Both the position numbers and the translations under genes were made by a program. 64,000 bases of DNA from NCBI RefSeq assembly GCF_000379845.1, contig NZ_KB903782.1, positions 96,643 through 160,642 on the forward strand, given 5' to 3'. The notes under the pieces were generated by a model. That model was not told the origin of the DNA, did not search any database, and saw only the letters and a program-made list of their open reading frames with translations. Shown here piece after piece: positions 26,880 through 36,677 of the stretch; within the stretch, counting starts at the first letter, position 1; each line of letters starts with the position of its first letter. Origin of the DNA: Moraxella boevrei DSM 14165 (GTDB lineage Bacteria; Pseudomonadota; Gammaproteobacteria; Pseudomonadales; Moraxellaceae).

Positions 26880-28424
26880 TCAATCAATCGGCGGTGTATA
26901 AGTACCATTTTTAATATCATCTTTGATACGCTCGGCTTCCGCCAACACCTGTGATAATAAGGCTTGCACGTTTTCAAGCGTGGCGATTGGGCTTAGTGTC
27001 GTCATCTTTAATGACTGTACATTTTGACGGCTATCAATCACACGAGTTACGCCAATGTTCGCTTCCCCTCGGGCAAACAGCTCGTCCGCCACGTTTTGAT
27101 TTAGGCTATCAATAAACTCATCAGGATAGCCATCTGGCACAACACGGAACAGCACAGACGCAAATTGTGGCTCAACAAGTAGCTCCAAACCGTCCGTTGC
27201 CTTGATGTAATCCGCCACTTGGCGAGTGAGTTTGACCCCATGGTCAATCATTGAACCATAAAGCTCCTCGCCCAATGCCTCTACCGTAAACCACAATTTT
27301 AACGCATCAAATCGGCGAGTGGTCTGCAAGGATTTTGATACCAAGTTTGGCACGCCATGCTCTTCGTCATAGGCGGAGTTGAGATACTCGGCTTCATAGT
27401 GCATAAAGCGGTAATTTTGCTCATCTTTTAACAAAAACGCACCGCAAGAAATGCTTTGGAAATAGTGCTTATGAAAATCTAGCGTCACCGAATCGGTCAG
27501 CTCAATGCCATCTAACATAGAGCGGTAATCATTGGACAGCAATAACGCCCCACCCCATGCCGCATCCACGTGTAGCCATGCTCCGAATTTGTCGCATAAG
27601 GCACGGATTGCTTTGATGTCATCAATCGCCCCTGCGTCGGTCGTTCCTGCCGTTGCCACGACACACGCCACAATGTTGCCTTTGGCGTGCAAGTCCGCCA
27701 TGATGTCGGCTAGGGCATTGGTATCCATTTGGGCGTTGTCATTGACAGGCACGGTAACCACTGATTGAAAGCCCATGCCCATCATCGCCATGTTTTTTTG
27801 TACGCTAAAATGGGCGTTTTCCGAACATAGCACTTTGACTTTTTTCATCGCATCGTTTGGCACACCATCACGCTGTACCGACCACGCTTTGCCGTTGTCG
27901 TCTTGGTAATGTTTGCTAATCGCCCAATCACGAGCCAACAACACGCCCATAAGGTTGGACTGCGTACCGCCTGATGTGAACACGCCTGCCTGCCCTGCCC
28001 CATAGCCAACCTTTTGGCGTAACCAGTCAATGAGCTGAACTTCCATAAGCGAGCCTGCTGGCGACTGATCCCACGAGTCCATAGATTGGTTGGTGGCGTT
28101 AATCAGCACTTCGGCAATCTGCGATGTTACCATGGTAGGACAATGCAAATGAGCGAGCGAATGGGGGTGGTGAACTTTTAGGCTGTTTTTTAAGAATAAA
28201 TCAACCGCTCTATCTAATGATTTGTGTAGCCCCAAGCCTTGTTTTTGGGGGTTAAAGGCGATTTTGGCACGCAAATCTTTGATACTACCGCCTGTATACA
28301 TTTTATCTTCTTGTAACCAGTCGGCTACGGCTTGTACCGCTTGGTTCATAGCACTTTCATAGTCGCTAATAGACTGGCTGTCGTTGCACAATAGGGCCTT
28401 ACGGTGTTGTGGTAGGTTGGTCAT
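26880..28424 (-). CDS. ddc: L-2,4-diaminobutyrate decarboxylase
   Basis: Group II PLP-dependent decarboxylase making 1,3-diaminopropane from L-2,4-diaminobutyrate. Features: [16 protein letters not shown] near residue 160, the [10 protein letters not shown] block, [15 protein letters not shown], and the PLP lysine in [16 protein letters not shown] near residue 318. The assignment rests on the nearby dat gene, the normal partner. Start ATG 28422-28424 is preceded by GGAGAG; an upstream in-frame extension lacks support. In relatives dat and ddc are adjacent; here a restriction-modification insert of about 4.4 kb separates them. Confidence 0.88.
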   Translation of the reverse strand: MTNLPQHRKALLCNDSQSISDYESAMNQAVQAVADWLQEDKMYTGGSIKDLRAKIAFNPQKQGLGLHKSLDRAVDLFLKNSLKVHHPHSLAHLHCPTMVTSQIAEVLINATNQSMDSWDQSPAGSLMEVQLIDWLRQKVGYGAGQAGVFTSGGTQSNLMGVLLARDWAISKHYQDDNGKAWSVQRDGVPNDAMKKVKVLCSENAHFSVQKNMAMMGMGFQSVVTVPVNDNAQMDTNALADIMADLHAKGNIVACVVATAGTTDAGAIDDIKAIRALCDKFGAWLHVDAAWGGALLLSNDYRSMLDGIELTDSVTLDFHKHYFQSISCGAFLLKDEQNYRFMHYEAEYLNSAYDEEHGVPNLVSKSLQTTRRFDALKLWFTVEALGEELYGSMIDHGVKLTRQVADYIKATDGLELLVEPQFASVLFRVVPDGYPDEFIDSLNQNVADELFARGEANIGVTRVIDSRQNVQSLKMTTLSPIATLENVQALLSQVLAEAERIKDDIKNGTYTPPID

Positions 28425-28538
28425 TCTATCTCTCCATTTTAGGGTTTTGTCATATCGTAACATATTTTATAAAAGCCTTAGTACAAATCACAGATTGAAA
28501 CTAAGTTAATTTATTAAAATTTTGGTCATTAAAATTGA

Positions 28539-30737
28539 TTAAATACTTTCAATCTCATTTTCTACCAAAATTTTGGCTTGTGCTAACAAATTTTCACTTT
28601 GATTTTTTAATTCAAAACTCATCTGCACTTTATCATCAATCATTTTTTGAATGTCTTTGGGCAAAATCGGAATCACTACTTCCAAAATTTCAGACGGTTT
28701 CCAATGCTGAATAATTGAACCACCTGCATCTCGCTCGGCTTGCAGTTTTACCGCCTTTGAATTTAGCACCAATGCCAAATAATCAGGCAAAATTTCATCT
28801 GTTTTCAAAGACAAATGCACAATCGCCCCAGAAGTCATCACTTCCATATCAGACGGCACACGGTAAGCAATGCCCACCGTACCGTCTTTTGATAACAAAA
28901 TCGTGTCTTTTTTGGGGCGAATGATGTCCGTATAATCCGCAGGATTGACAAACTTATTTGTTTGACCAATTCCAAACTTGGAAAAATCCGCCACTCGCAC
29001 AAAAGGCAAGCCTTCATCACGATAATTTTCTGAGCCAACTTCTACCGATTTTTGCAAATCAACCAATTCACCCAATGTTTTGCAATTTTGCTGTTTTAAT
29101 TTGTGTAACAACCGCTCAAATTTTGGGTGGTAATATTCCGCATCAAGGCGACCGCTTAACCCAAAAGATTGGCTAAGCGACCGAATGGATACATTTGTTT
29201 TTTGTGCAAAAATTAGGCTTTCTAATAAAGTCCACTCCGCTAAGCGTATAAAATAAGCAGATTTTTCTAATAGACTAAGCCCCCCCTCCTCAAATTCTAA
29301 CTCATTGATATTAAATGAATTATTTTCAATTTCAAGCTCAACATTAGACTTGGCTTGAGCTAATAATTGCGTGGCTTGTTCTCGTAAGTCATTGCTTTGT
29401 TGGATATAATTTGCAATTTGAATTTGAATTGTCATATCGGGTATGGGAATAGATAATTCGCCAATCTCGGTTAAATTCAAATTGGTTTGCAAGCCTTGTC
29501 TGGCATATTTGGCAATAAATTGCTTGCCCAATTCCGAATTAAAAAATGCCACCAAATACAAACGATTGACTTTGCTCTCATCAAATCGCAAAATTGCCAC
29601 AGCTTGATTGATATTAGCTTGCATATTATGAGAAAATAATGCACATCGCCCAACAGTTCCTGCAATAGAAAGCAGAACATCATTTTGTTTTAATTGCGTT
29701 CTTTTTAAAGTGGTTTCGTGAATATTGGGTTTGATGTAATTCAAATTGGCAAGGCTCACTTCGCCATTTTGCAAATCTACGGCACGAATAAAGGCAATAC
29801 CACTTTCTTTATCAGCATAATCATCGCCGTTAGCTTTTGGTGTAATACCACTGGAAATGGGATAATTCACCAAATCAGCTAACTTAATGCGTTCAAAACG
29901 ATCAAACAAGTTTTCCAACTCGTCATATTTTGGTTGATAAAACTCTGCATCCAATCTGCCTGTTTGTAAAAAGCTGTCTTTTAAGGCTTTGATATTAACG
30001 GATTGATTGGTTGCTTGGAAATTTTGCAAACCTAGATTTTCTAATAATAGGGTTTCGGCTTCGGTATATTTTTGCTTACTTTGATTATCTAAATCAAATT
30101 TTAAATCAACTAAATTGGCTACTTCTCCCATTATATTATCCCCTAATTTAGGAATAAACAAACTTTTAATTGCCATTTTATCAATCGTTAATGGAACTGT
30201 TCCATTTACTTTTCTATTGATAATATTCTTGCCTATTTCAGTATTAAAAAACACGTATAGAAATTTTTCATTTAATAGACTATTTTCTTTCAATCTTAAA
30301 AGAAACAAGTTCATACCCAAAGAAACAGGCTTATTTAAATTCGGCATTAAATAGCATTTTCCCGGAGTTCCTATTTTGTTAATTAAAATCTCTCCGCCAA
30401 AAACTTTACTTTTGGATAAAAAATTGTAGGATTGCTCAGAAATGTATTTGACATCCTGAGTAAAATTATTGGTTTCTAGGTCAGTTGTTCTAACCATATA
30501 CGCATAATCAACACTATCTAATAGAGAAAAATTTTCTGCAATTGTTTCATAGCTACCATTTGCGTGAAAATCCGTTAGCACAGAAATTTCATTTTCTAAA
30601 ATAAAATGTGGATTAGATTTTATTTGCTGATATGCACAAATATATTTTTTCATAAAAAATTCATCGTCTATTCTGAACTTTTCATTATCAATAAATAAAT
30701 TTGAAAACTTAACTTCTTTGCATTCCAGCCCTTCCAA
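28539..30737 (-). CDS. Restriction-modification specificity subunit (S) with three recognition modules
   Basis: DNA sequence-recognition subunit for the adjacent nuclease-methyltransferase. The usual S subunit has two target-recognition domains in about 400 residues; this one has 732 residues and three modules. The conserved boundary helix appears three times: FRIDDEFFMKKY (21-32), GRLDAEFYQPKY (260-271) and GRLDAEYYHPKF (529-540). The TRD strand pattern also appears three times: GEILINKIGTPGK (115-127), NDVLLSIAGTVGR (352-364), DTILLSKDGTVGI (611-623). Helical linkers LLAQAKSNVELEIE and LLAQAKILVENEIE follow modules 2 and 3. A G7 tract spans codons 484-486. No ATG is available: TTG 30735-30737 is the earliest usual start, but the frame stays open and family-like upstream (SPFDNAKYQALLEG). 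Confidence 0.88.
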   Translation of the reverse strand: MEGLECKEVKFSNLFIDNEKFRIDDEFFMKKYICAYQQIKSNPHFILENEISVLTDFHANGSYETIAENFSLLDSVDYAYMVRTTDLETNNFTQDVKYISEQSYNFLSKSKVFGGEILINKIGTPGKCYLMPNLNKPVSLGMNLFLLRLKENSLLNEKFLYVFFNTEIGKNIINRKVNGTVPLTIDKMAIKSLFIPKLGDNIMGEVANLVDLKFDLDNQSKQKYTEAETLLLENLGLQNFQATNQSVNIKALKDSFLQTGRLDAEFYQPKYDELENLFDRFERIKLADLVNYPISSGITPKANGDDYADKESGIAFIRAVDLQNGEVSLANLNYIKPNIHETTLKRTQLKQNDVLLSIAGTVGRCALFSHNMQANINQAVAILRFDESKVNRLYLVAFFNSELGKQFIAKYARQGLQTNLNLTEIGELSIPIPDMTIQIQIANYIQQSNDLREQATQLLAQAKSNVELEIENNSFNINELEFEEGGLSLLEKSAYFIRLAEWTLLESLIFAQKTNVSIRSLSQSFGLSGRLDAEYYHPKFERLLHKLKQQNCKTLGELVDLQKSVEVGSENYRDEGLPFVRVADFSKFGIGQTNKFVNPADYTDIIRPKKDTILLSKDGTVGIAYRVPSDMEVMTSGAIVHLSLKTDEILPDYLALVLNSKAVKLQAERDAGGSIIQHWKPSEILEVVIPILPKDIQKMIDDKVQMSFELKNQSENLLAQAKILVENEIESI
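29280..29286 (-). repeat. G7 homopolymer at the module 2/module 3 joint of the S gene
   Basis: Seven C on the plus strand, seven G in the coding strand, encoding Glu-Gly-Gly at residues 484-486. With six G the frame stops after GGLVY; with eight G it stops after GGA. Both give an S protein of about 487-490 residues ending just after the second module. Confidence 0.8.
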
Positions 30738-30769
30738 TAATGCCTGATATTTGGCATTATCAAAAGGGC

Positions 30770-32788
30770 TTAATCCTTTCCCACAAAAGACAATTTCTCT
30801 TTTTTGGCAAATTCAATAAAAGCTTCGGTAATACCATCTTGGGTAACGCCATCATGATTAAATAAATCATGAGCCACAATTAAATGTCCATGACTGTCTA
30901 ATATTGGCGTACCATCTGTATGTTTGACATAGATTTTATCGCCTGAATTGTCCTTGCTTGGGCTTTGCATGGTTGCAAAGAAAATAGGATAATCATCCAC
31001 TTTGGGGCATAATTCATCATGCCATTTTTGCACAAATAAGACCGATGTTTTTGTACCTGTATGTGGTTTAAATACATTGCCATGCAAACCCACCACCGCT
31101 AAGATACGACACCGTTCGGCAATAAAATCACGAATGTATTTATCGCTAGAATTATTAAAACGACCTTGTGGCAAAACAATCGCCATTCGCCCACCGTCTT
31201 TTAAAAAATCCAGATTGCGTTCAATAAACAAAATATCTCGCCCAACTTTGGATTGTTGTTTGCCTTTGCTATTTTTGCCCAGTTCATAACGGGCAAGAAT
31301 TCGGGTTTCTTTAATATCGCCTGCAAAAGGCGGATTTGCCATTAATACATCAAACCCAAAATCACGGTTTTGGTCTTTAGTTTTGCGTAATTTTCTTAAT
31401 TTTTTCCAGCCATTGCCATAAACATCACCCCATTCTTCATCTTTGGTAAAATCATCCCAGCGTTCATAGTCCAAAGTATTTAAATGCAATACATTGGTTT
31501 GCCCATCGCCTGCGATTAAATTGAGTGTGCGAGCAACTCGTACGGCTTTTTCGTCAAAATCAATGGCAAAAACTTTTTCTTGGACGTAATCAAGCTGTTC
31601 GGGTAATTTTTGTTCGGCGGTAAATAAATGGGAACGCTCCAAGCCTTTTTCTTTCAGCTGTTTTTCCCAAACATGGAAAATGGCATGCACAGGAAAACCA
31701 CAACTGCCTGAGGCGGTATCAATCACGGTTTCATCGGCTTTTGGGTCTAGCATTTTGACGCACATATCAATGACATAGCGTGGCGTGAAATATTGTCCCT
31801 TTTCGCCTTTACTGGATTTATTAATCAAATATTCAAAGGCTTCATCTACCACATCAAGATTGGAATTAAATAATTTCACTTCTTCTAATGATGACACACA
31901 AATCGCCAAATGCGATGGCGATAGATTGATTTTGGCACTTTCAGCAAATACTCCTTCCCATTTATTTTTGGCTTTGTTAAACAATGCACCGATTTTGGCT
32001 TTTAACTCACTTTCAGTATCGCCATAGTTACGAAATTCCAAATGACGGCTTTTGTTTCTGGTGCTTTCCATTTCATCATAAAGTTTGGTAAAAATAAGCT
32101 GAAACAATTCTTCAAAAACATCCACGCCAGCATTTGCCAATACTTCATCTTCCATTTCAATCACCAAATCTTTTAGTGATTTGCGTTGAGTGGCGATTTT
32201 GTCATTTTTAATTAAATCATCAATTGTCCAGCGTTCTTGCAAAATATCAGATAGTTTTTCGTGAACGCTTGGAATATTGGGAATGTCTTTAAAATAATTG
32301 GGGTCTCGGCGGTTATAATAAGAAATGCTATCACCGTTTGTCCATACGCCAATCGGTGCACCTGTGGCATTGCAATAAGATTTTAACTGTTCTTTACCGT
32401 CTTTTAATTTGGGCTTTTTAAGCTCCACCATTATATAGATAGAATTTGGGTTATCTTTATCAAAAATAACAATGTCCGCTCGTTTTTTCTCACGCCCAAA
32501 ATGCACTGAATACTCTACCGCCATTCGCTCATATGGATATCCATAATCGTGATGTAATTTTAATAAATACAACTGGCGAATAATTTCTTCTGGGGTTAAT
32601 TTGATTTCTTTTTTACGAACCAAACAATTTATATAAGGCACATCGCCATTTTTACTTGGTTTTAAAAAAATGGTGTATTCTAATTGTGTGATGTGGTCGG
32701 TGGAAAATTGAGTAAGCCGATAATTAGAATCTTTAAGCAGGACAGACAAACTCATAGGATTGGTTGGTTTCATATCACAATCTTTCAT
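30770..32788 (-). CDS. Fused restriction endonuclease/N6-adenine methyltransferase (BcgI-like RM subunit)
   Basis: A 672-residue protein joining two activities. Residues about 60-150 form a PD-(D/E)xK nuclease-like domain of the HsdR N-terminal type: RADIVIF with D105 and VELKKPK with E122 and K124. A helical part follows, then an HsdM-type N6-adenine methyltransferase with GQYFTPR (331-337), SAM motif VIDTASGSCGF (355-364, Cys in place of the common Gly) and catalytic NPPF (485-488). This is the A-subunit layout of BcgI-like type IIB/IIG systems working with a separate S subunit; no HsdR translocase is present. The start may be ATG 32786-32788 or the ATG five codons later; neither has a strong ribosome-binding site. 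The S gene follows about 30 nt downstream. Confidence 0.85.
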   Translation of the reverse strand: MKDCDMKPTNPMSLSVLLKDSNYRLTQFSTDHITQLEYTIFLKPSKNGDVPYINCLVRKKEIKLTPEEIIRQLYLLKLHHDYGYPYERMAVEYSVHFGREKKRADIVIFDKDNPNSIYIMVELKKPKLKDGKEQLKSYCNATGAPIGVWTNGDSISYYNRRDPNYFKDIPNIPSVHEKLSDILQERWTIDDLIKNDKIATQRKSLKDLVIEMEDEVLANAGVDVFEELFQLIFTKLYDEMESTRNKSRHLEFRNYGDTESELKAKIGALFNKAKNKWEGVFAESAKINLSPSHLAICVSSLEEVKLFNSNLDVVDEAFEYLINKSSKGEKGQYFTPRYVIDMCVKMLDPKADETVIDTASGSCGFPVHAIFHVWEKQLKEKGLERSHLFTAEQKLPEQLDYVQEKVFAIDFDEKAVRVARTLNLIAGDGQTNVLHLNTLDYERWDDFTKDEEWGDVYGNGWKKLRKLRKTKDQNRDFGFDVLMANPPFAGDIKETRILARYELGKNSKGKQQSKVGRDILFIERNLDFLKDGGRMAIVLPQGRFNNSSDKYIRDFIAERCRILAVVGLHGNVFKPHTGTKTSVLFVQKWHDELCPKVDDYPIFFATMQSPSKDNSGDKIYVKHTDGTPILDSHGHLIVAHDLFNHDGVTQDGITEAFIEFAKKEKLSFVGKD

Positions 32789-32855
32789 AAAAAATCATTG
32801 AATAAAATAAACAGTCATTTTAACATATTTTTGTGGAAAAAAATAAGAATGATTT

Positions 32856-32889
32856 AAAAAAACAAAGACGCACCCCTTGGCACGCCTTT
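32856..32889 (-). terminator. dat terminator, before the restriction-modification insert
   Basis: Minus-strand hairpin AAAGGCGTGCC/GGTGCGTCTTT (32879-32889 with 32864-32874) with a four-base loop, then GT7. It separates dat from the nuclease-methyltransferase gene, so the insert needs its own promoter. Confidence 0.8.
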
Positions 32890-32911
32890 ATTTTTAAATG
32901 ACAATTAACGC

Positions 32912-34273
32912 CTAGCCACGAACCGCTTTTACCGCTTCGCCCACCGCCTTTTTAAAGCGAGTGATGACCTGCTCACACTCTTCACGAGTGATTGTAATCG
33001 GACACAGCAAACGCACCACCGTACCGCCACGACCACCACGCTCTAACAGTAGCTTATTATCAAAGCACGCTTTTTGGATAGCGACCGCAAGCTCACTGTC
33101 GGCAGGGTATGACCCCATGTGGTCGGCGGATTTACGCTCGTCCACAATCTCAATACCCACCATCAAGCCACATCCACGCACATGACCGATACAGGGGAAT
33201 TCTTGTGCAATTTTACACAGTTCATCACGCAAAAACTCGCCTTGAATGCGTGAGTTTTCGGCAAGGTTATTGTTGCTGATTTGTTCTAGGACATTATAGC
33301 CTGCCGCCATGGCTAGCTGATTGCCACGGAAAGTACCTGTATGCCCAGCAGGTGCCCACGCATCAAATTTTTTGTTAATGGCAAGCACGGCAAGGGGCAG
33401 ACCACCGCCCACCGCCTTAGACATGACGACCACATCAGGGATAATCTCAGCGTGTTCAAAGGCGAACATCTTGCCAGAGCGAGCAAATCCTGCTTGCACT
33501 TCGTCCAAAATCAGTACGATGTCGTGGCGGGCGGTAACTTCACGAATCTTTTGGAGCCATTTTCTGGGAGCAGGAACGACACCACCCTCGCCTTGAATGG
33601 CTTCTAGGATAACGGCAGCAGGCTTGACCACGCCACTTTCTACATCTTCGATGAAGTTTTCAAAATAATAAGTCAAAGCGTCCACGCCTGCCTCGCCACC
33701 AAGCCCTAGCGGACAACGGTATTCGTGTGGATAAGGCATAAACTGCACGCCCGCCATGAGATTGCCCACTTTTTCTTTGGCGGATAGGTTGCCTGTCATG
33801 GCAAGTGAGCCGTGCGTCATGCCGTGATAACCGCCAGAGAATGCGATGACATTATCACGCCCTGTGTAGGTTTTGGCAAGCTTGATAGCAGCTTCTGTAC
33901 CGTCAGCCCCTGTTGGACCGCAAAACTGCAAGACAAAATCTTTTGGAAAAAATGACAACAATTTCTCGGTAAAGGCGTCTTTGATTGGCGTAGTGATGTC
34001 AAGGGTATGCAGTGGCAAACCACTTTCCAAAACATCTTTAACCGCCTGTATGGTAGCAGGGTGGTTGTGTCCTAGTGCCAAAGTCCCAGCACCTGCCAGA
34101 CAGTCAAGGTATTCATTGCCCTCAACATCTGTTACCCAGCACCCTTGTGCTTTGGCGATTGCTAATGGAAGTTTGCGAGGATAGCTACGAACATTTGACT
34201 CCATCTGGTTTTGACGGGTGAGATAATATTCGTTGGTTGCATTTGCAACAGGATTTACAGGCGTAACGCTCAT
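32912..34273 (-). CDS. dat: Diaminobutyrate-2-oxoglutarate aminotransferase
   Basis: Class III PLP aminotransferase making L-2,4-diaminobutyrate from aspartate semialdehyde and glutamate. Motifs: [79 protein letters not shown] and the PLP lysine in [16 protein letters not shown]. With Ddc it forms the 1,3-diaminopropane pathway found in Acinetobacter and relatives. The frame could start two codons earlier at TTG, but ATG 34271-34273 is preferred. The ribosome-binding site is weak (GGTAATTGA). An intrinsic terminator lies only about 55 nt upstream of the start. Confidence 0.9.
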   Translation of the reverse strand: MSVTPVNPVANATNEYYLTRQNQMESNVRSYPRKLPLAIAKAQGCWVTDVEGNEYLDCLAGAGTLALGHNHPATIQAVKDVLESGLPLHTLDITTPIKDAFTEKLLSFFPKDFVLQFCGPTGADGTEAAIKLAKTYTGRDNVIAFSGGYHGMTHGSLAMTGNLSAKEKVGNLMAGVQFMPYPHEYRCPLGLGGEAGVDALTYYFENFIEDVESGVVKPAAVILEAIQGEGGVVPAPRKWLQKIREVTARHDIVLILDEVQAGFARSGKMFAFEHAEIIPDVVVMSKAVGGGLPLAVLAINKKFDAWAPAGHTGTFRGNQLAMAAGYNVLEQISNNNLAENSRIQGEFLRDELCKIAQEFPCIGHVRGCGLMVGIEIVDERKSADHMGSYPADSELAVAIQKACFDNKLLLERGGRGGTVVRLLCPITITREECEQVITRFKKAVGEAVKAVRG

Positions 34274-34667
34274 ATTCAATTACCATCTTGAAATAAGGGT
34301 TGATAACACACCAAATACACATTTGGCAGACAAAAAAGCCCATACAATCGTATAGGCTCTAAGATTTATGCAGTTACATAAAAATGGCAGACAAACTAAA
34401 CTTAACTTTCGTTAAGTAGTTTGATATTGGGAATGAAGTTTTTAATAAAACAGCAAACTTACTATCGCTTGTCTAAACTATCTTAAAACCTTTTTTGAAA
34501 TTTGTCTTATAACTTTATATAGCAATGACAAATTAAATTTTGTTAAATTAGAATGATTTAAAATCAAAGTTCGGCGTATGATACACTGTTTTCACAAAAA
34601 AGCCAGTTTTTTTTAAAATTTAACGCCAATATGGGATAAGCGGTAATTATTTAATGACAAAAGGTAA
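34274..34667 (-). promoter_or_regulatory. Structured leader region of dat
   Basis: About 390 bases with no gene. On the minus strand, from upstream: an AT-rich part with possible promoters I cannot assign; a 7-bp stem ACTTAAC/GTTAAGT closed by a GAAA tetraloop (34400-34417); the 11-mer TTTGTCTGCCA (34385-34395); an intrinsic terminator AGCCTATAC/GTATGGGCT plus T6 (34331-34358); then TTTGTCTGCCA again (34324-34334). The terminator ends about 55 nt before dat, which fits either attenuation or a terminator for the upstream hydrolase gene. It matches no riboswitch I know. Confidence 0.5.
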
Positions 34668-35234
34668 TTATACTTGTGAAATCAAATTTAACCAAGCATC
34701 ATGTGTTATTACCTGTGCAAATTCGGTATTTAAACTTGCCAAAGCCGTCTGATGTATCAGCTCGGCATCAAACGGTTCACCATTTATCCCAACTTTGTCA
34801 AAGGTCGCACAACCGTCCATGATTAAGTAGACCTGATAGCCAAAATTACCCGCCATGCGTGTGGTGGTTGAAACGCAATGGTCGGTCGTCAGCCCTGCAA
34901 TAATCAGCGTATTTATGCCTAAATCTTGTAGCCGTGTGTGCAAATCTGTGCCAATAAAACCGCTATTGACATTTTTTACGATTTCTATTTCGTTGTTGTG
35001 CGGTTCAAAGCCTGCTTTAAACGCAAAACCTTGTTTGCTTGGGTTTAGCGGTGATGTGGCACTGGTGGACGCATGGCGAATATGAAAAATCGGCAAAGTT
35101 AATTCACGGCATTTTGCCAAAAGCGATAAGGCAACTTTTTCGGCATTTGGGTTATTTCGCTCATTGCCCCAATGGCTAACTTCATCAAATCCTTGTTGCC
35201 AATCAATGAGTAATAATGCGGTGGTTTTGTTCAT
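34668..35234 (-). CDS. Isochorismatase-family cysteine hydrolase
   Basis: A 188-residue protein of the nicotinamidase/isochorismatase fold. The catalytic triad is visible: D11 (LLLIDWQQGF), K87 (EIVKNVNSGF) and C120 (AGLTTDHCVSTTTRMAGN), with the cis-peptide-type GLTTDHCV segment. Substrate unknown; such proteins hydrolyse amides such as nicotinamide, N-carbamoyl compounds or isochorismate-like ethers. AAGG lies upstream of the ATG. It is transcribed toward dat and divergent from dadA. Confidence 0.85.
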   Translation of the reverse strand: MNKTTALLLIDWQQGFDEVSHWGNERNNPNAEKVALSLLAKCRELTLPIFHIRHASTSATSPLNPSKQGFAFKAGFEPHNNEIEIVKNVNSGFIGTDLHTRLQDLGINTLIIAGLTTDHCVSTTTRMAGNFGYQVYLIMDGCATFDKVGINGEPFDAELIHQTALASLNTEFAQVITHDAWLNLISQV

Positions 35235-35420
35235 GTGCTATGCCTTGTAAAGGTTCATTTTTTGAGCAAATTTTAACAAAAAACCCAATATCATACAACA
35301 ACGAATACAAGGCTCACAGTCAATCATGATTTGACAATTTTACTCATCGCCTATCAAATTTCTATCCAGATTTGACAAAATTTGTTAAAATAGCCAAAAG
35401 CCATAATAAGGGAAAACATC

Positions 35421-36671
35421 ATGCACATCATCATTTTAGGGGGCGGTGTTATTGGCACAACGACTGCCTATTTTTTAGCCAAACATGGGGCAAAAGTCAC
35501 CGTCATTGACCGTCAAGCGAGTGTTGCTGAGGAGACCAGTTTTGGCAATGCAGGGCAAATCTCCCCTGGTTATTCGACGCCTTGGGCAGCCCCAAGCATT
35601 CCTAAAAAGGCGGTCAGATGGCTGTTTCAAAAACACGCCCCGCTTGCCATCTCCCCTGACGGCACGCTGTTTCAGGCGGTGTGGATGAAACAAATGCTAG
35701 ATAATTGCAACGCCAAGCGATACGAGATTAACAAAGAGCGAATGATGCGTGTGGCAGAGTATAGCCGTGATTGTATCCGTGCCTTGCGTGATGAGATTGG
35801 CATTAATTATGAACATCGCACAGGTGGCACAATCCAACTATTTAGAAAGCCTGCCCAACTTGACGCCATGAGACTGGACACCAAAGTGCTTGATGAGTGC
35901 GGTGTGCCTTATGAAGTGTTGGACAAAGACGGTCTCGTGCGTGCCGAACCTGCCCTAGCTTACGCCAGTGCTGAGCTGTTGGGTGGTTTAAGATTGCCCA
36001 ATGATGAAACAGGTGATTGCAATTTATTCACCAAACGCTTGGCGGAACATTGTAAAACGCTTGGTGTGGACTTTAAATTGAATACCGCCATTGACAAAAT
36101 CCTCACGGATAATCAAAAAATCACAGGCGTTGTTGCAAATCATGAGACGCTAACGGCGGACGGCTATGTGCTGGCACTTGGCAGTTATTCTCGTCAAATG
36201 GCAAAAGATTTGGGGCTTGATTTGCCTGTCTATCCTGTTAAAGGTTATTCCTTAACCGTGCCGATTGTGGACGAAACAAAAGCCCCTGTCTCTACCGTGC
36301 TTGATGAGACTTATAAAATTGCGATTACCCGTTTTGACAGTCGCATTCGGGTGGGCGGTATGGCAGAATTGTCAGGCTTTGATAAATCCTTAAACCCTGC
36401 TCGCCGTGAAACGCTTGAAATGGTAACAAAAAGTTTGTTTGACGGTGGTGATTTGCCAAACGCCAAATTTTGGACAGGGCTTCGTCCAATGACCCCAGAC
36501 GGTACGCCGATTATTGGGGCGACCAAGTTTGATAATTTGTTTATCAACACAGGACACGGCACGCTTGGCTGGACGATGGCGTGTGGCTCTGGTAAATTGC
36601 TAAGCGATATTATTATGGGTCGGCCGACCGAGATTGGGATTGATGGGCTTGATTTGGGGCGTTATCGCTAA
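35421..36671 (+). CDS. dadA: D-amino acid dehydrogenase
   Basis: FAD-dependent membrane-associated dehydrogenase oxidising D-alanine and other D-amino acids to 2-oxo acids, passing electrons to the respiratory chain. The 416-residue protein starts with the dinucleotide-binding motif [21 protein letters not shown], followed by [21 protein letters not shown] and the late [14 protein letters not shown] and [13 protein letters not shown], all typical of DadA. Start ATG has AAGGG upstream. No alanine racemase dadX is adjacent; ridA follows about 600 nt downstream past a broken gene, which is functionally sensible because DadA releases reactive imines. Confidence 0.93.
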   Translation: MHIIILGGGVIGTTTAYFLAKHGAKVTVIDRQASVAEETSFGNAGQISPGYSTPWAAPSIPKKAVRWLFQKHAPLAISPDGTLFQAVWMKQMLDNCNAKRYEINKERMMRVAEYSRDCIRALRDEIGINYEHRTGGTIQLFRKPAQLDAMRLDTKVLDECGVPYEVLDKDGLVRAEPALAYASAELLGGLRLPNDETGDCNLFTKRLAEHCKTLGVDFKLNTAIDKILTDNQKITGVVANHETLTADGYVLALGSYSRQMAKDLGLDLPVYPVKGYSLTVPIVDETKAPVSTVLDETYKIAITRFDSRIRVGGMAELSGFDKSLNPARRETLEMVTKSLFDGGDLPNAKFWTGLRPMTPDGTPIIGATKFDNLFINTGHGTLGWTMACGSGKLLSDIIMGRPTEIGIDGLDLGRYR

Positions 36672-36677
36672 TTTGTT

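Noticed and set aside
34274..34667. Known riboswitch or T-box upstream of dat
   Set aside because: No T-box sequence, lysine, glutamine or guanidine motif could be matched; only generic hairpins and a terminator are visible.
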